Assembly (NCBI RefSeq): GCF_000312665.1
Contig: NZ_HF536772.1
Coordinates: 3,271,166-3,335,165, forward strand
Reading direction: 5' to 3'
Source: Rhizobium mesoamericanum STM3625
GTDB lineage: Bacteria; Pseudomonadota; Alphaproteobacteria; Rhizobiales; Rhizobiaceae
DNA length: 64,000 nucleotides
Shown here: piece by piece, positions 28,685 through 37,874 of the stretch
Position numbering within the stretch: the stretch's first letter is position 1
Layout: the number at the start of each line of letters is the position of its first letter
The notes under the pieces: model-generated
Databases searched by the model: none
The model's input: the letters and a program-made list of their open reading frames with translations, nothing else
What the model was told of the DNA's origin: nothing
Position numbers and translations under genes: made by a program

Positions 28685-28803
28685 GGACTGGAACCCCAAA
28701 AGCAGAACCCCGGCGGAACGGCCGGGGGCTCTATTACGGCAAGATGAACGAGCTCAGTCCAAACACGCGCCCCTCAAAGTTACGCTCGTGTGGTTGAGCT
28801 TCC

Positions 28804-29137
28804 TCAGGGGACCATTCGGCTATTGGCCGCTTCCGGGCTCACAATAATCTTGCCGCGAGCGCGGCCCGATGCCTGCCGGGCGAAGCCAGCCGACCCATCG
28901 TTCAGATCGATCACCCGGTCGATCAGGACCTGAACTCCGCCGGCGACCTTATCGATCACAGCGGCAAGGCGGCGAGCATCCGAGGAGTGGAAGACGAAGG
29001 CTGCCGACACGCCGTGCGCCTTGGCAAGCGCCTCGTCGGCGATGGTGATGCCGTCACCCGAGGCGGTGGTGATGACGCGCGCGCCAGCGGCCCGGGCGAA
29101 CTGGATGGCGAAGCTGCCAACGCCGCCGAGGGCGAGC
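28804..29137 (-). pseudogene. Zinc-type alcohol dehydrogenase/quinone oxidoreductase remnant
   Basis: Reading leftwards from about 29137, the frame gives the Rossmann motif GGVGSFAIQFARAAGARVITTASG and ends with SGRARGKIIVSPEA, the normal C-terminal segment of medium-chain dehydrogenases. The N-terminal catalytic half and part of the middle are missing, and there is no proper start. It abuts a LysR 3' fragment on the other strand at about 29137. Confidence 0.7.
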
Positions 29138-29446
29138 GGTTTTGGGCAGGTCGATGCGGCGCTGGCGGCGAGCGGGCATCGTCGTCGCATTGCCGTCTCT
29201 CTCCCGCAGATGTACGCCGCACCGTTGATGGTCGCCCGGTCGGACCTGATCGCGACGATTATGGAAGGCGTGGTCACCCGCTCCGGCTTCAAGAACGAGC
29301 CTATCCTGCTGCCTCTATCGTTGCCTCCGGTCCCGTTCGTCATGTCTTGGCACCGTCGAAATGAGGTTCACCCGGTGCAGCAATGGATGCGCGATCTGCT
29401 CGTCGAGCTCGCTTCCTCCATTCACCAATCACATGCACTGATATAA
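29138..29446 (+). pseudogene. LysR regulator 3' fragment
   Basis: The frame GQVDAALAASGHRRRIAVSLPQMYAAPLMVARSDLIATIMEGVV followed by VPFVMSWHRRNEVHPVQQWMRDLLVELA matches the last third of a LysR effector domain (PLLVARSDLIAT and WH-R-D-A--WLR patterns). The DNA-binding half is absent and the sequence upstream is an unrelated dehydrogenase fragment on the other strand. It is a gene stump left by a deletion or recombination. Confidence 0.7.
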
Positions 29447-29533
29447 CAGTACCAATTGAGTATATATCGGGTCCTCAACCGCGGGTTCGCAATACTGTTT
29501 CAAAGCCGGCCGATGAGCATTTATCGGAATCAT

Positions 29534-29728
29534 ATGAAAATACATGGCGTTGTTGATCCCTATGGATTTCTGCACGCCAGAGATTTCGTCGAAGCCTGCA
29601 ACTCTTTTTGCGCCGGGTGCCTTCAGGATCTCCTGATAGAAAATCCTGAATTCTGGTTTATGTGGGAAGACCTAGAGAAACCGCCAGGGCTTCCTGGCCG
29701 TTTCGAGGACGCATTGGAAAATGGGTAA
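29534..29728 (+). CDS. Hypothetical small protein upstream of a hydrolase gene
   Basis: A 64-residue frame beginning MKIHGVVDPYGF, with an acidic, aromatic C-terminal half and three cysteines (EACNSFCAGCLQ). It ends 6 bases before the hydrolase gene, which suggests co-translation. Starts at 29513 or TTG 29456 are also possible. I recognise no family. Confidence 0.4.
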   Translation: MKIHGVVDPYGFLHARDFVEACNSFCAGCLQDLLIENPEFWFMWEDLEKPPGLPGRFEDALENG

Positions 29729-29734
29729 CCGCAC

Positions 29735-30544
29735 ATGTTCTTGAGCAAATTGATACCGGGGATAAACAAGAGGGTTAGCGCCCGACTTTACTATCCCGAA
29801 AATGTGCCGCCAGCGGACTGTCAACACGATGGCGTATGCTTCCATACCATCACTGTCACAACCGCAGACGGTTTGTCGATTTCGGGACTGGCGACGCAAG
29901 CGCCTCTCGACGCCAAATGCTGCATCGTCTTTTTCCATGGAAATGGCGGGAGTGCAGCTCAATGCGCTACCCTCGTTGCACCGCTTTACCAACTTGGTGC
30001 CCAAATTATTGTTGCGGAATACCGCGGTTACGGTGGAAACGAGGGGCTTCCCTCGGAAGAAGGGCTGATGCACGATGCGCGGGCCTTTTATAGACATGCG
30101 ACAGCCGTCTCGAACTTGCCTGTTCTACTTGTAGGTCATTCTCTTGGAGGTAACATTGCCATCCAGCTTGCCGCCGAAAGAGATCGAGACATCGCCGGTC
30201 TGGTTACGGTCAATGCTGTCGCGTCCGTCATAGCATTTGTGCCCGCCTATATCCGCCGCTTCGTTACAGATCGATTTGAAGCAGCTCCCAAAGCTCGGCT
30301 CATTACGATTCCGTGGACGATCGCGCACGATATCGGAGATCAAGTCGTGCCACTTACGCACGGATTGGCACTTTGCCATCATGCATTTCAAAACGTAAAT
30401 ATGCGACTGGTAACCCTTAATAATCGGCGACACGATTTTGTCGTTCAGTCGATTGCTCCACTTATTTCCGAACATCTTTCGATCTTGGCCGGGGAGGGAT
30501 GCGCCGCTGGGAAATGTGAGCCTTTGGATGTTTTCGGTCAATGA
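29735..30544 (+). CDS. Alpha/beta hydrolase (BEM46/BAAT-like)
   Basis: A 269-residue hydrolase: oxyanion region IVFFHGNGGSAAQ, AEYRGYGGNEG, nucleophile elbow VGHSLGGNIA (catalytic Ser), Asp in HDIGDQVVPL, and His in NRRHDFV. The full Ser-Asp-His triad is visible. The HGNGG-RGYG-GHSLGG combination is typical of BEM46-like serine hydrolases of unknown substrate. No signal peptide is clear, though the first residues are mildly hydrophobic. It follows the 64-residue gene closely. Confidence 0.8.
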   Translation: MFLSKLIPGINKRVSARLYYPENVPPADCQHDGVCFHTITVTTADGLSISGLATQAPLDAKCCIVFFHGNGGSAAQCATLVAPLYQLGAQIIVAEYRGYGGNEGLPSEEGLMHDARAFYRHATAVSNLPVLLVGHSLGGNIAIQLAAERDRDIAGLVTVNAVASVIAFVPAYIRRFVTDRFEAAPKARLITIPWTIAHDIGDQVVPLTHGLALCHHAFQNVNMRLVTLNNRRHDFVVQSIAPLISEHLSILAGEGCAAGKCEPLDVFGQ

Positions 30545-30609
30545 CGGCCATCTGGCTGCGCTGACTTCCCTTCCAGCAACGCTTCAAGCTCGAGCAGCTA
30601 AATCAGTTC

Positions 30610-30903
30610 GGCGGGCGACATTGTGCGCAGCGGAGCCATCTGGGCTTAGAAACATGGCTTGCCATTCGCCCGCCCGAGATCAGCTATCCCTTCCACGACC
30701 GCGATGCCATCGTCACCAACTGCGGCCGTCTGTGCATCCATCGCAAGAAGATCAACATCTCAACCGTCATGGCCGGTCAGAGGCTCGGCCTCAAGCAGGT
30801 CGACGACGGTATTTGGCACGTCAGCTTCATGCACTATGATCTCGGATATATCGACCTGGAGCAGAGGACTTTGCAAACCATCGACAACCCGTTCGGCACC
30901 TGA
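30610..30903 (+). pseudogene. Integrase-type (DDE) transposase 3' remnant
   Basis: The frame reading LETWLAIRPPEISYPFHDRD, NCGRLCIHRKKINIST and HYDLGYIDLEQRTLQTIDNPFG up to TGA 30901-30903 resembles the C-terminal tail of integrase-core transposases (the YPFHDR...ICI-R-KINLS...DNPFG pattern). No catalytic core or terminal repeats are present, so only the tail survived. It marks a past insertion between the hydrolase and the MscS gene. Confidence 0.6.
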
Positions 30904-30916
30904 AGCACAAGAATCG

Positions 30917-32857
30917 TTAGGTGGTTGGCGTGGCGGCAGAGGCCTGTTGCGTCCGGATAGCCTGCGCGGCCGCGGCCGCGCCTCCACCGTCCTTCTCGTC
31001 ACCTCCGACCTGCACAGTCGGCTGCGCAAACGTAATTCCGTTTGCCAGAAACAACTCACGGATCTTGGCGTAGGCTTTGCGACGGATGTAGGTCTGCATG
31101 CCAGGAACGGTAGTCATCGCAAAACTCAACACAATGCCGTAGTCGGCGAATTCCTCGACGCCCTTCATCTTCAAGGGCTCGATGAAGAGCGGCCCCAGTT
31201 CCGCGTCCTCCTTGAGTTCTGCTCCAACCTTCTTGGTCAGCTTGCGGGCCTTGTCGATATCGGTATTGAAGCCGACGGTGATCCTGAACTTGTCAATAAC
31301 CCAATCGCGGCTCATGTTCTGGACGGCGCCCAGATCGCCGAACGGCACCGTGAAGACCGGCCCGCGGTGATGACGCAGGCGAACGGAACGCAGGCTGAAC
31401 CCCTCGACGGTTCCCTTGTAGTCCTTGGCCTGTATGTATTCTCCCACGCGAAAGGCATCATCCAACATATAGAACACCCCGCTGATGACATCCTTGACGA
31501 GCGTCTGCGAGCCAAAGCCAATGGCGACGCCGAAGATGCCGGCGCCAGCAATCAATGGTCCGATCTGCACGCCGAGCTGAGCAAGCACAATCAATGCTGC
31601 CATGACGGCCACCACGACCGCCAGGGCATTGCGGAAGATCGGCAAAAGCGTGCGGAACCGCGCCCGCCGGGCGGCATCGGCAGGTGGAAGAGACGCTGTT
31701 TCCGCCGACCCGCGTAGTGTTCGATCAATCCACCCCTTCGTCAGTTGCCAAAGCAGGTCGGCGCAAACGAGGATGAGAACGCTTTTCAAGGCGCCGTAGA
31801 ACAATGCCGCTACGATGGGGTCGCGCTGACCCAGCGTATCCGGATTGAGACGCCAGACCAGTGCAAGCCAGGCAACTGCGGCCGCGATTACCGTCGCGCG
31901 TGCGCCCCGGACGATCAAGATGCCACGAAGGCTGGCCGGGTCATTCGTGAACGTTCCGGCGATGCGGCCGACGGTGTTGAGAATCGAGGGAAGAACAAGC
32001 GCATAAACGCCGATCCAAAACAGGCCCCGCATGTTGAGGCACCAGACAAGCCACAAGGCGACAAGGAATGCCGTCACGGCCGCCTTCCAAGAACGGGCTC
32101 GCGACGACGTATTCCACACAGTTTCGATGACCAGAAGGAGCCCGACGACTGAAAAGCAGTAACTGAGCGCCTCCCTGGCGAGGGGCGGCATGCCGAGCGG
32201 CTCCCCAATCGTGGCAGTGGCAATGGCAAAGCAAATCAGGCCGATGATGATCTTTATGCGGACACGCAATGGCCTCGCAATCGCCGCGACAGACAGAAGT
32301 GCCACTACGACGCGGAACGCCACGAAGGCAGAGAGATAGGCGAGCAGTGCAACGCTGGCGAGAGGCGGCCACTCCACCGCAAAGAAGACGATCGCCGTGG
32401 TCCCTGCAAAGATGCCGACCGGGGCCAGTCTTCCGAAAAGCGTTTCACGCGGACCGACTCGTCTGCGGTACAGTCCCTCCACGAGAAGACCAAGAGCGAC
32501 AAGCCCGCTGAATATAACGAACACCGGCGCATAGCCCATGCTGATGGCCTGCTGACGTGTTCGGCTGGCGGCGGCCACCGCTTCCGCCGGTATCGCGGGA
32601 ATGGCGCTGAACACCTCATGAACGCGTGTGCGGGCTGCTGTCTCCCATTTGACGAGATCGTTCGAGCCCGCTGCGGCGGTGTCGCCCGGAGCCGGAGGCA
32701 CAGCTTCCTTTCGGCTGTTGAGCCAAGCCTTGACGTCCGGATCCTGAAGGAGGCGGAGGAGCTCATCGATCTTTTGCTGCGGTGCGGCCGTCGGCGATTG
32801 CGCCATGGCGTTGAATGCGAAGACAAGTCCGGCGATAACAGACACAATCCATTTCAT
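30917..32857 (-). CDS. MscS-family mechanosensitive channel, large type
   Basis: A 646-residue protein with a cleavable signal peptide (ends near AMA in FNAMAQ), a periplasmic helical segment, about eight to ten membrane helices, and a C-terminal MscS core. The pore helix is GPLIAGAGIFGVAIGFGSQTLVKDVISGVF (about residues 430-460), followed by the beta domain (VGEYIQAKDYKGTVEGFSLRSVRLRHHRGPVFTVPFG) and alpha/beta vestibule. Extra N-terminal helices resemble YbdG/YnaI-size relatives, not minimal MscS. It should release ions on osmotic downshift. It ends 14 bases from the transposase remnant and is transcribed toward it. Confidence 0.88.
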   Translation of the reverse strand: MKWIVSVIAGLVFAFNAMAQSPTAAPQQKIDELLRLLQDPDVKAWLNSRKEAVPPAPGDTAAAGSNDLVKWETAARTRVHEVFSAIPAIPAEAVAAASRTRQQAISMGYAPVFVIFSGLVALGLLVEGLYRRRVGPRETLFGRLAPVGIFAGTTAIVFFAVEWPPLASVALLAYLSAFVAFRVVVALLSVAAIARPLRVRIKIIIGLICFAIATATIGEPLGMPPLAREALSYCFSVVGLLLVIETVWNTSSRARSWKAAVTAFLVALWLVWCLNMRGLFWIGVYALVLPSILNTVGRIAGTFTNDPASLRGILIVRGARATVIAAAVAWLALVWRLNPDTLGQRDPIVAALFYGALKSVLILVCADLLWQLTKGWIDRTLRGSAETASLPPADAARRARFRTLLPIFRNALAVVVAVMAALIVLAQLGVQIGPLIAGAGIFGVAIGFGSQTLVKDVISGVFYMLDDAFRVGEYIQAKDYKGTVEGFSLRSVRLRHHRGPVFTVPFGDLGAVQNMSRDWVIDKFRITVGFNTDIDKARKLTKKVGAELKEDAELGPLFIEPLKMKGVEEFADYGIVLSFAMTTVPGMQTYIRRKAYAKIRELFLANGITFAQPTVQVGGDEKDGGGAAAAAQAIRTQQASAATPTT

Positions 32858-33282
32858 CTTGCTTATCCTATTGCATCAGGGTCTGCGACGTGCTGGTGAG
32901 GTGCGGCTTCTCGATGATTGCCGCCGACGCTGCGAGCGTGGTGCAGATGCCCTTTTGACCCCAGCCGGATGACCGCACGTGTCAAAAGAGGAGGAGCAGA
33001 GATGACACTAGGTTTCAGCATTTGCATTCCGATTATCCCCACGGAAAAATGGGCATCTCATTGCTACAGGCTAGCAGGCAGCGCACGTCGAAGCCTGTAG
33101 CATCGCGTAACATCTATCTGGCTGCTCATGGATTGGTGCGAAATTCCTACATCGCATGGCGCCGCCGATTGCTTGGGGACGGATCCGGGAGCGCAATGTC
33201 GGGTGCGCCGGCGATGCTTTTGCCTGATTGATCGCAGCCCTTGATCGATCGATGACCGCGTCGATGGCGTCGAAATCGACAA
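32858..33282. other. Intergenic region with a short, well-started ORF (33002-33100)
   Basis: About 425 bases without a recognised gene. At 33002 an ATG follows AGGAGGAG at ideal spacing and opens a 32-codon frame beginning MTLGFSICIPIIP and ending at 33100. The strong ribosome-binding site with a very short frame suggests either a leader peptide or the stump of a lost gene. Nothing else was noticed. Confidence 0.3.
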
Positions 33283-33519
33283 CTAGCGACGACCGACGCG
33301 GTTAACTGGACCACCTTGATTTACAGCAGTTCCGTGCGTCACTGTACCACGCGCTGCACGAGCAACCGGGCGCGGCCTCAGCACCACCCCGGGTCTTACG
33401 ACGCAGCCCGCCGGATAACTGATATATTGACAATAGACGACAGCATTTGCGGTATCCATGGGCGGCGCCGTAAATCCAATCGTTAGAAAGGCAAGTGACG
33501 CAGCGGCAATTCTTTTCAT
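33283..33519 (-). CDS. Small exported Pro/Arg-rich protein
   Basis: A 78-residue protein with GGAGGAG ahead of ATG 33519. A signal peptide ends near ANA (about residue 26). The mature part has two cysteines (YCQY and AGCVVR), then a Val/Arg/Pro repeat (PGVVLRPRPVARAARG) and the end GGPVNRVGRR. Very similar short proteins are widespread in Rhizobiales; function unknown, probably periplasmic. Confidence 0.75.
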   Translation of the reverse strand: MKRIAAASLAFLTIGFTAPPMDTANAVVYCQYISYPAGCVVRPGVVLRPRPVARAARGTVTHGTAVNQGGPVNRVGRR

Positions 33520-33760
33520 ATTCTCCTCCTATATCCTCGATACTTTCCCAGAAGTATTGCGGTTGCTCCACTTCCACGGGTAGGCCCGTGGACTGATTAA
33601 TGACATTGAACAAGCCGTACGGACCCTTGGATGATGCGGAGCTTCAGAACTGGTCATGGCGGCCTCTCTCACAAACGGCCGTAGCATAACATTCGAACCA
33701 GTTCTTGGCCCGTAACATCACGTAGAATCGGTTCCGTGCTGTGATGCCTGCGGCTGGTGA

Positions 33761-33950
33761 TCAGCGTCGCCGACGGGCAGCCGGATACTTCTTGTTGGCT
33801 TCAGCGAGCTTCTTTTCCAGGTCGGCTGGCTTCGCCTTCTTGAGAACTGCAATCTGGACGAAGCCGCATCGGAGCCGCTGCTGGAACACGCAATTGTAGG
33901 TAAGCGAGGAATCTTCCTGCTGATTACGTTTAAATAACCATAATACCCCA
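33761..33950 (-). pseudogene. Fragment of a small protein gene, no start
   Basis: On the minus strand a frame ending at 33761 reads LTYNCVFQQRLRCGFVQ, then AKPADLEKKLAEANKKYP and a basic RRRR tail. It has a coherent coding look but is preceded by a stop with no ATG or convincing alternative start between. It looks like the end of a small gene that lost its beginning. The 500 bases from 33520 to 34030 otherwise hold nothing I can name. Confidence 0.3.
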
Positions 33951-34030
33951 TCGAGTCCTTGAATTGGCGGAGTCTTTCAAAAAAACCCGCCCCGTCTGCC
34001 AGATAGACGTAGAACTACGTGTTTGAGCTA

Positions 34031-34924
34031 TCAAATCAACATCGACTGCTGGGCAAAGATCCCCGACATCGCGCCCTGCCATATCGCCGTTGTGACCGAG
34101 GGGATGCCGGGGTTGGCAAGGTCACCGGCGGCGTAGATGCCTGGTACGCTCGTTTCGCGGCGCTCGTCCGTCCTGAGGGCGATGCCTGTTGGCGTATTTA
34201 CCGTAGCGAGGCTCAGTGCGTCATGAAGGCTTGCGGACGGCTTGTTGCGCGGGTGTGCGAAGAGGATGTCGACCGCGACATCGGGGCTGGTATCGAGCTT
34301 GATGGTGGCACCATGGCTCCCGTGACGTCCGATCCCGGTGATCCGGCCATCCACGAGAGGTACTTGGCGGCCCGCCAGATCGGCCCGGATGTCGGGGGTG
34401 ATGTCGTGACCATTGCCGAAGACGGTCAACCTGTCGGTCCAATCGTGAAACAGCCTAACTTGGTTCATCGACTGCGGGCCAGACCAGACGAGGCCCCAAT
34501 GCTGGTCAGCGACTTCGAAGCCGTCGCAGTAGGGACATGAGATGACGGATGTGCCCCAGTTCTCGGCGAAACCCAGAACGTCAGGCATTTGGTCAACAAC
34601 GCCGTAGCTCAGGATCACGCGGCGCGCGCCGACGCTCTCGCCACCGCCAGTGAGGACCGAGAAATTGTCGATGGTCCCGGAGATGCTGTCTGCTCGCGCA
34701 TTGACCAGCCTGACCGTGGGATAACGCGCCAGTTGCTGCCGCGCCTCGGCCAGGATGTCCAGCGGTGGCTTGTGATCGTGGCCGAGCAGGCCATGCGAGT
34801 GGCTGGCGAAGCGATTGCGCGGCAGGCCGGTATCGAGAACGCTGACCTTGCGACGGGCACGTCCGAGCTGAAGGGCGGCGGCTAGGCCAGCAAAGCTGCC
34901 GCCGATGATTATGACGTCATCCAT
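34031..34924 (-). CDS. Thioredoxin-reductase-like FAD oxidoreductase
   Basis: A 297-residue flavoprotein: FAD motif IIGGSFAGLAAALQLGRAR at the start, redox motif SCPYCDGFEV at about residues 130-140 (CxxC), and the C-terminal FAD-binding GIYAAGDLANPG. This is the TrxB fold at normal length. The NADPH motif (usually GGGDSA) is poor: the region reads VWSGPQSMNQ. That suggests altered coenzyme use, as in bacillithiol/ferredoxin-type or DUF-like TrxB relatives. It is divergent from a TetR gene with an 8-base dyad between them, so TetR probably controls it. Confidence 0.82.
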   Translation of the reverse strand: MDDVIIIGGSFAGLAAALQLGRARRKVSVLDTGLPRNRFASHSHGLLGHDHKPPLDILAEARQQLARYPTVRLVNARADSISGTIDNFSVLTGGGESVGARRVILSYGVVDQMPDVLGFAENWGTSVISCPYCDGFEVADQHWGLVWSGPQSMNQVRLFHDWTDRLTVFGNGHDITPDIRADLAGRQVPLVDGRITGIGRHGSHGATIKLDTSPDVAVDILFAHPRNKPSASLHDALSLATVNTPTGIALRTDERRETSVPGIYAAGDLANPGIPSVTTAIWQGAMSGIFAQQSMLI

Positions 34925-35071
34925 GGTAGAGGGCTCCTGTCTGCAGGTGATTGGGCTGGGTCTGGCGCGCGATACCGTTCAGTGAGACGCATTCGATATC
35001 GCTGTGCGTGGATTAGAAAGCTGATTTGGCGAACACGACGAAACGCACGCTTTCAATTTATGTAACTCTGT

Positions 35072-35099
35072 AGTATCGTAATTAAGAAATAACGATACT
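35072..35099. promoter_or_regulatory. TetR-type operator dyad
   Basis: AGTATCGT (35072-35079) and ACGATACT (35092-35099) form a perfect 8-base dyad with a 12-base AT-rich spacer in the divergent region, ending 19 bases before the TetR start. It is the natural candidate binding site for the adjacent TetR protein. Confidence 0.65.
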
Positions 35100-35118
35100 G
35101 TCAAGGATCATAATTATC

Positions 35119-35769
35119 GTGCCCGAAGAGAACATCCGCGCACGGCGCGGCCGACCTGCCAATGAGGCGCTTGGCCAAACGATTGTCGACGCCGCGGGCG
35201 AACTCTTTGCGGAATTGGGATTTCAAGCGACGACTTTGGAAAAGGTCGCCCAGCGAGCGAAGATATCTAAGCTCAGCATCTATCGGCACTTCGAGAACAA
35301 GGAGGCCCTGTTCGCGGCGGCGTTTTCGGCCCGATGCCAGCAGCTAATACCGCAGGCCCTTTTTGAAGGCATCGACGGCTCGGCGGAAGATCAGCTCATG
35401 GCCGTGGGATCGTCGCTGCTTCGCACGCTCCTGCGCCCGGACGTGCGCGGTGTCGAAGCCATGGTCATGGCCGACATCACTAGCCAGATGTCGTTGAGCA
35501 AGCTCCATTACGAAGCCGGGCCCGCTCATATCATTGCCCAGGTCGAGGCCCTGTTGCGCCAGTTGCACGCGAAGGCACTTCTTAACGTGCCCGATCCGCC
35601 CCGGTCTGCTCGCTTGTTTGCCGCGCTTTTCAAAGGTTCCGATCTACTGCTTATCGCACGCTTCGATGAGGCTAAAGCAGAGGACGACAACGAGATCGAA
35701 GTCTATTGCAGGTCGGCCGTCGCCATGTTCATCGCCGCGCATTCGTTCCACTCGCGCTCCAGGAGGTAG
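35119..35769 (+). CDS. TetR-family transcriptional regulator
   Basis: A 216-residue protein starting at GTG 35119 with AAGGATC upstream. The N-terminal helix-turn-helix is typical: IVDAAGELFAELGFQATTLEKVAQRAKISKLSIYRHFENKEALF (residues about 20-65). The C-terminal helical domain binds an unknown ligand. It is divergent from the thioredoxin-reductase-like gene and probably represses that gene and itself through the dyad at 35072-35099. Confidence 0.88.
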   Translation: MPEENIRARRGRPANEALGQTIVDAAGELFAELGFQATTLEKVAQRAKISKLSIYRHFENKEALFAAAFSARCQQLIPQALFEGIDGSAEDQLMAVGSSLLRTLLRPDVRGVEAMVMADITSQMSLSKLHYEAGPAHIIAQVEALLRQLHAKALLNVPDPPRSARLFAALFKGSDLLLIARFDEAKAEDDNEIEVYCRSAVAMFIAAHSFHSRSRR

Positions 35770-35888
35770 TGGTCGGAGGTGTCGTTCTCGGCAAGATTCC
35801 AGGCACCTCGGCTGGCGAGCCGTGGGGTTCCTGTAGGCGATGGTGCTGTCGCACCCGCAGTATTCGCGCTCGCCGCCGGAGCTTCCTA

Positions 35889-36923
35889 TCAATGAAGGCC
35901 GCTTGCCGCGGCGACCTCACGGCTGGCCATATTCATCTCGCGCCATCGGTTGGGCGGCATCCCCTCCCATTCGCGGAACGCCCGGTAGAAGGACGTCGTG
36001 TCTTGATATCCAAGGAGACATGCAACTTCCTGGATGTCGGTCGTCGGATCGGCCAGCAGGTAGCGCCCGAGATCACGTCGTGCGTCGGACAGCAGCTCCC
36101 GGAAGGTGGATCCTTCCTCGGTTATGCGGCGCTGCAGAGTGCGGTCGCTCATCCCAAGCTGCCGGGCCACGTCGGAGAGACTGGGCTGGCCGCTCGCGAG
36201 GCTTCGCTTCAGCACGATCTTCACCTGTTCGGCGACCGAGCTATGCGCCTCGATTTCACCGAGCGCCGAACTTAGTGCCGGGGTCAGCATGTCGAGCATC
36301 TCGGGGTTGTGACCGGGAAACGGCCTGTCGAGGTCGAAGGCATCAAGAACGAGCACGTCACGGGCCGCTCCTGTCCGGATAGGGCATCCGAAGTATTCCG
36401 CGTGCGTCGTCGTGACAGGCCCGCTGCGGGTCAGTTCGAGCCTGCGCGGCTTAATCTCCTGTCCCGTGGCGCGCCGCCCCAATTCAACGAGCGTCGCGAA
36501 AGTGATGTCGATCGATATGGCGGGCTCGACGCCGGGGGCGAAGGGCCATTCGATATGGATCATGCAGTCGCCGCCAGCCTCGGCTAGCTGCAGTTGCTCG
36601 GGGGTGCAGAGCCGCTTGAAGCGCGCGAGCCGCGTCAGCCCGTCGCGATAGTCGCGTGCATAAAAGGCGGCGAGGCTGGAGGGTGGATGGACCGAAGTGT
36701 CGACCGTCTGCACCATGCGGATGCCAAGGGCGGGATCGCCGGAGAGGTCGGTCAGAGCCTGCATGAGCGCGAAGTACTGGCTCGTCGTCACGAAGGTCTG
36801 GTCGCCCAGATGCAGCGCGGCTGGCAGCCGGGCCTGCCGGAGCAACGCGGCAGGCAGGATGCCGAACCGCTCCGCAGCTCTCCAGAACGCTTGGGGGATC
36901 TTGCACTTGTCGGCCTGCGCCAT
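35889..36923 (-). CDS. AraC-family regulator
   Basis: A 344-residue protein with AGGAGA before ATG 36923. The N-terminal about 200 residues are the AraC_N-type (arabinose-binding-like) domain seen in OruR-class regulators; the last about 100 residues carry the two AraC helix-turn-helix motifs (LSDVARQLGMSDRTLQRRI and IQEVACLLGYQDTTSFYRAFREWEGMPPNRWR). It follows the SDR gene by 12 bases on the same strand, so it is probably co-transcribed with it. The perfect dyad at 37875-37916 upstream of that SDR gene could be its target. Confidence 0.87.
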   Translation of the reverse strand: MAQADKCKIPQAFWRAAERFGILPAALLRQARLPAALHLGDQTFVTTSQYFALMQALTDLSGDPALGIRMVQTVDTSVHPPSSLAAFYARDYRDGLTRLARFKRLCTPEQLQLAEAGGDCMIHIEWPFAPGVEPAISIDITFATLVELGRRATGQEIKPRRLELTRSGPVTTTHAEYFGCPIRTGAARDVLVLDAFDLDRPFPGHNPEMLDMLTPALSSALGEIEAHSSVAEQVKIVLKRSLASGQPSLSDVARQLGMSDRTLQRRITEEGSTFRELLSDARRDLGRYLLADPTTDIQEVACLLGYQDTTSFYRAFREWEGMPPNRWREMNMASREVAAASGLH

Positions 36924-36935
36924 CTTCCGCTTCTC

Positions 36936-37787
36936 CTAGGCGCTCCGAGCTTTCAGAGCCTTCGAAATTCCCGTGGCCATCCGCATCATTCCGTCGAAGC
37001 CGCGGTCGGAGAGGATGCTCCGCATGAAGATCATCGGCTTTGCCCCGAACCCGACCGCATAGCGCGTCTTCGGCTTCGCCGCAGTGACGGCCTTCGCGAT
37101 CGTGTCGGCGATGAGCTGGGGCGGAGACTGGCGCTTGACACTTGCCTCGCCCACCATCGATTGAGCCATGGCGTTCGCCTGAACCGCATACGGACCGTGA
37201 CCAGAGGTCTGGCGCAGCTTGTCTGCGGCGATGCCTGCCCACTCGGTCCTGATGCCACCCGGCTCTATCACGACGACTTCGATGCCGAAAGGCCGCAGTT
37301 CCACGCGTAGGCAGTCGCTGATGGCTTCGAGCGCGAACTTTGTTCCGTGGTACCAGGCGCCGAGCGGCGTGTGGATCTTTCCACCCATGGAGGTGATGTT
37401 GACGATCGTACCCGATCGGCGCAACCGCATGTGCGGCAGGGCGAGCTGTATGAGTCGCACCGCTCCGAAGACGTTGACGTCGAACTGTGCTCGCGCTTCG
37501 TCCATGGGCACGTCCTCGACCGCGCCGTAGGACCCATAGCCGGCGTTGTTCACCAGTACATCGATGGCGCCTGCTTCAGCGACGATAGCGTCGACTGTCG
37601 CCTGCATCGAGTCTTCGTCGGTCACGTCCATCGAAAGGACTTTGATACCGGATCTTGCCAGGTGACGCATGCGGTCGACGCGGCGCGCGACGCCGTAGAC
37701 TACGAAGCCCCTGCTTTTAAGTTCAAGGGCGGTGGCTTCCCCAATGCCTGAGGAGGCGCCGGTAACGAGTGCGACTCTGGCGGCCAT
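36936..37787 (-). CDS. Short-chain dehydrogenase/reductase (SDR)
   Basis: A 283-residue SDR from ATG 37787 with AAGGAA upstream. It has the NADP-binding TGASSGIG motif, NNAG at about residue 85, and the catalytic Ser...YxxxK (ITSMGGKIHTPLGAWYHGTK). Substrate unknown. It heads a two-gene unit with the AraC gene, and the strong dyad sits about 90 bases before its start. It resembles the second SDR at 38610 in start-site style. Confidence 0.88.
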   Translation of the reverse strand: MAARVALVTGASSGIGEATALELKSRGFVVYGVARRVDRMRHLARSGIKVLSMDVTDEDSMQATVDAIVAEAGAIDVLVNNAGYGSYGAVEDVPMDEARAQFDVNVFGAVRLIQLALPHMRLRRSGTIVNITSMGGKIHTPLGAWYHGTKFALEAISDCLRVELRPFGIEVVVIEPGGIRTEWAGIAADKLRQTSGHGPYAVQANAMAQSMVGEASVKRQSPPQLIADTIAKAVTAAKPKTRYAVGFGAKPMIFMRSILSDRGFDGMMRMATGISKALKARSA

Positions 37788-37874
37788 GCGATCAGTTCCT
37801 TCTGGCTTCGCGTTGAAACGGCCACTCGAGGCCGTCCTTATGAAACTCAGACTATCGATGGTTAGCCCTCCCTG

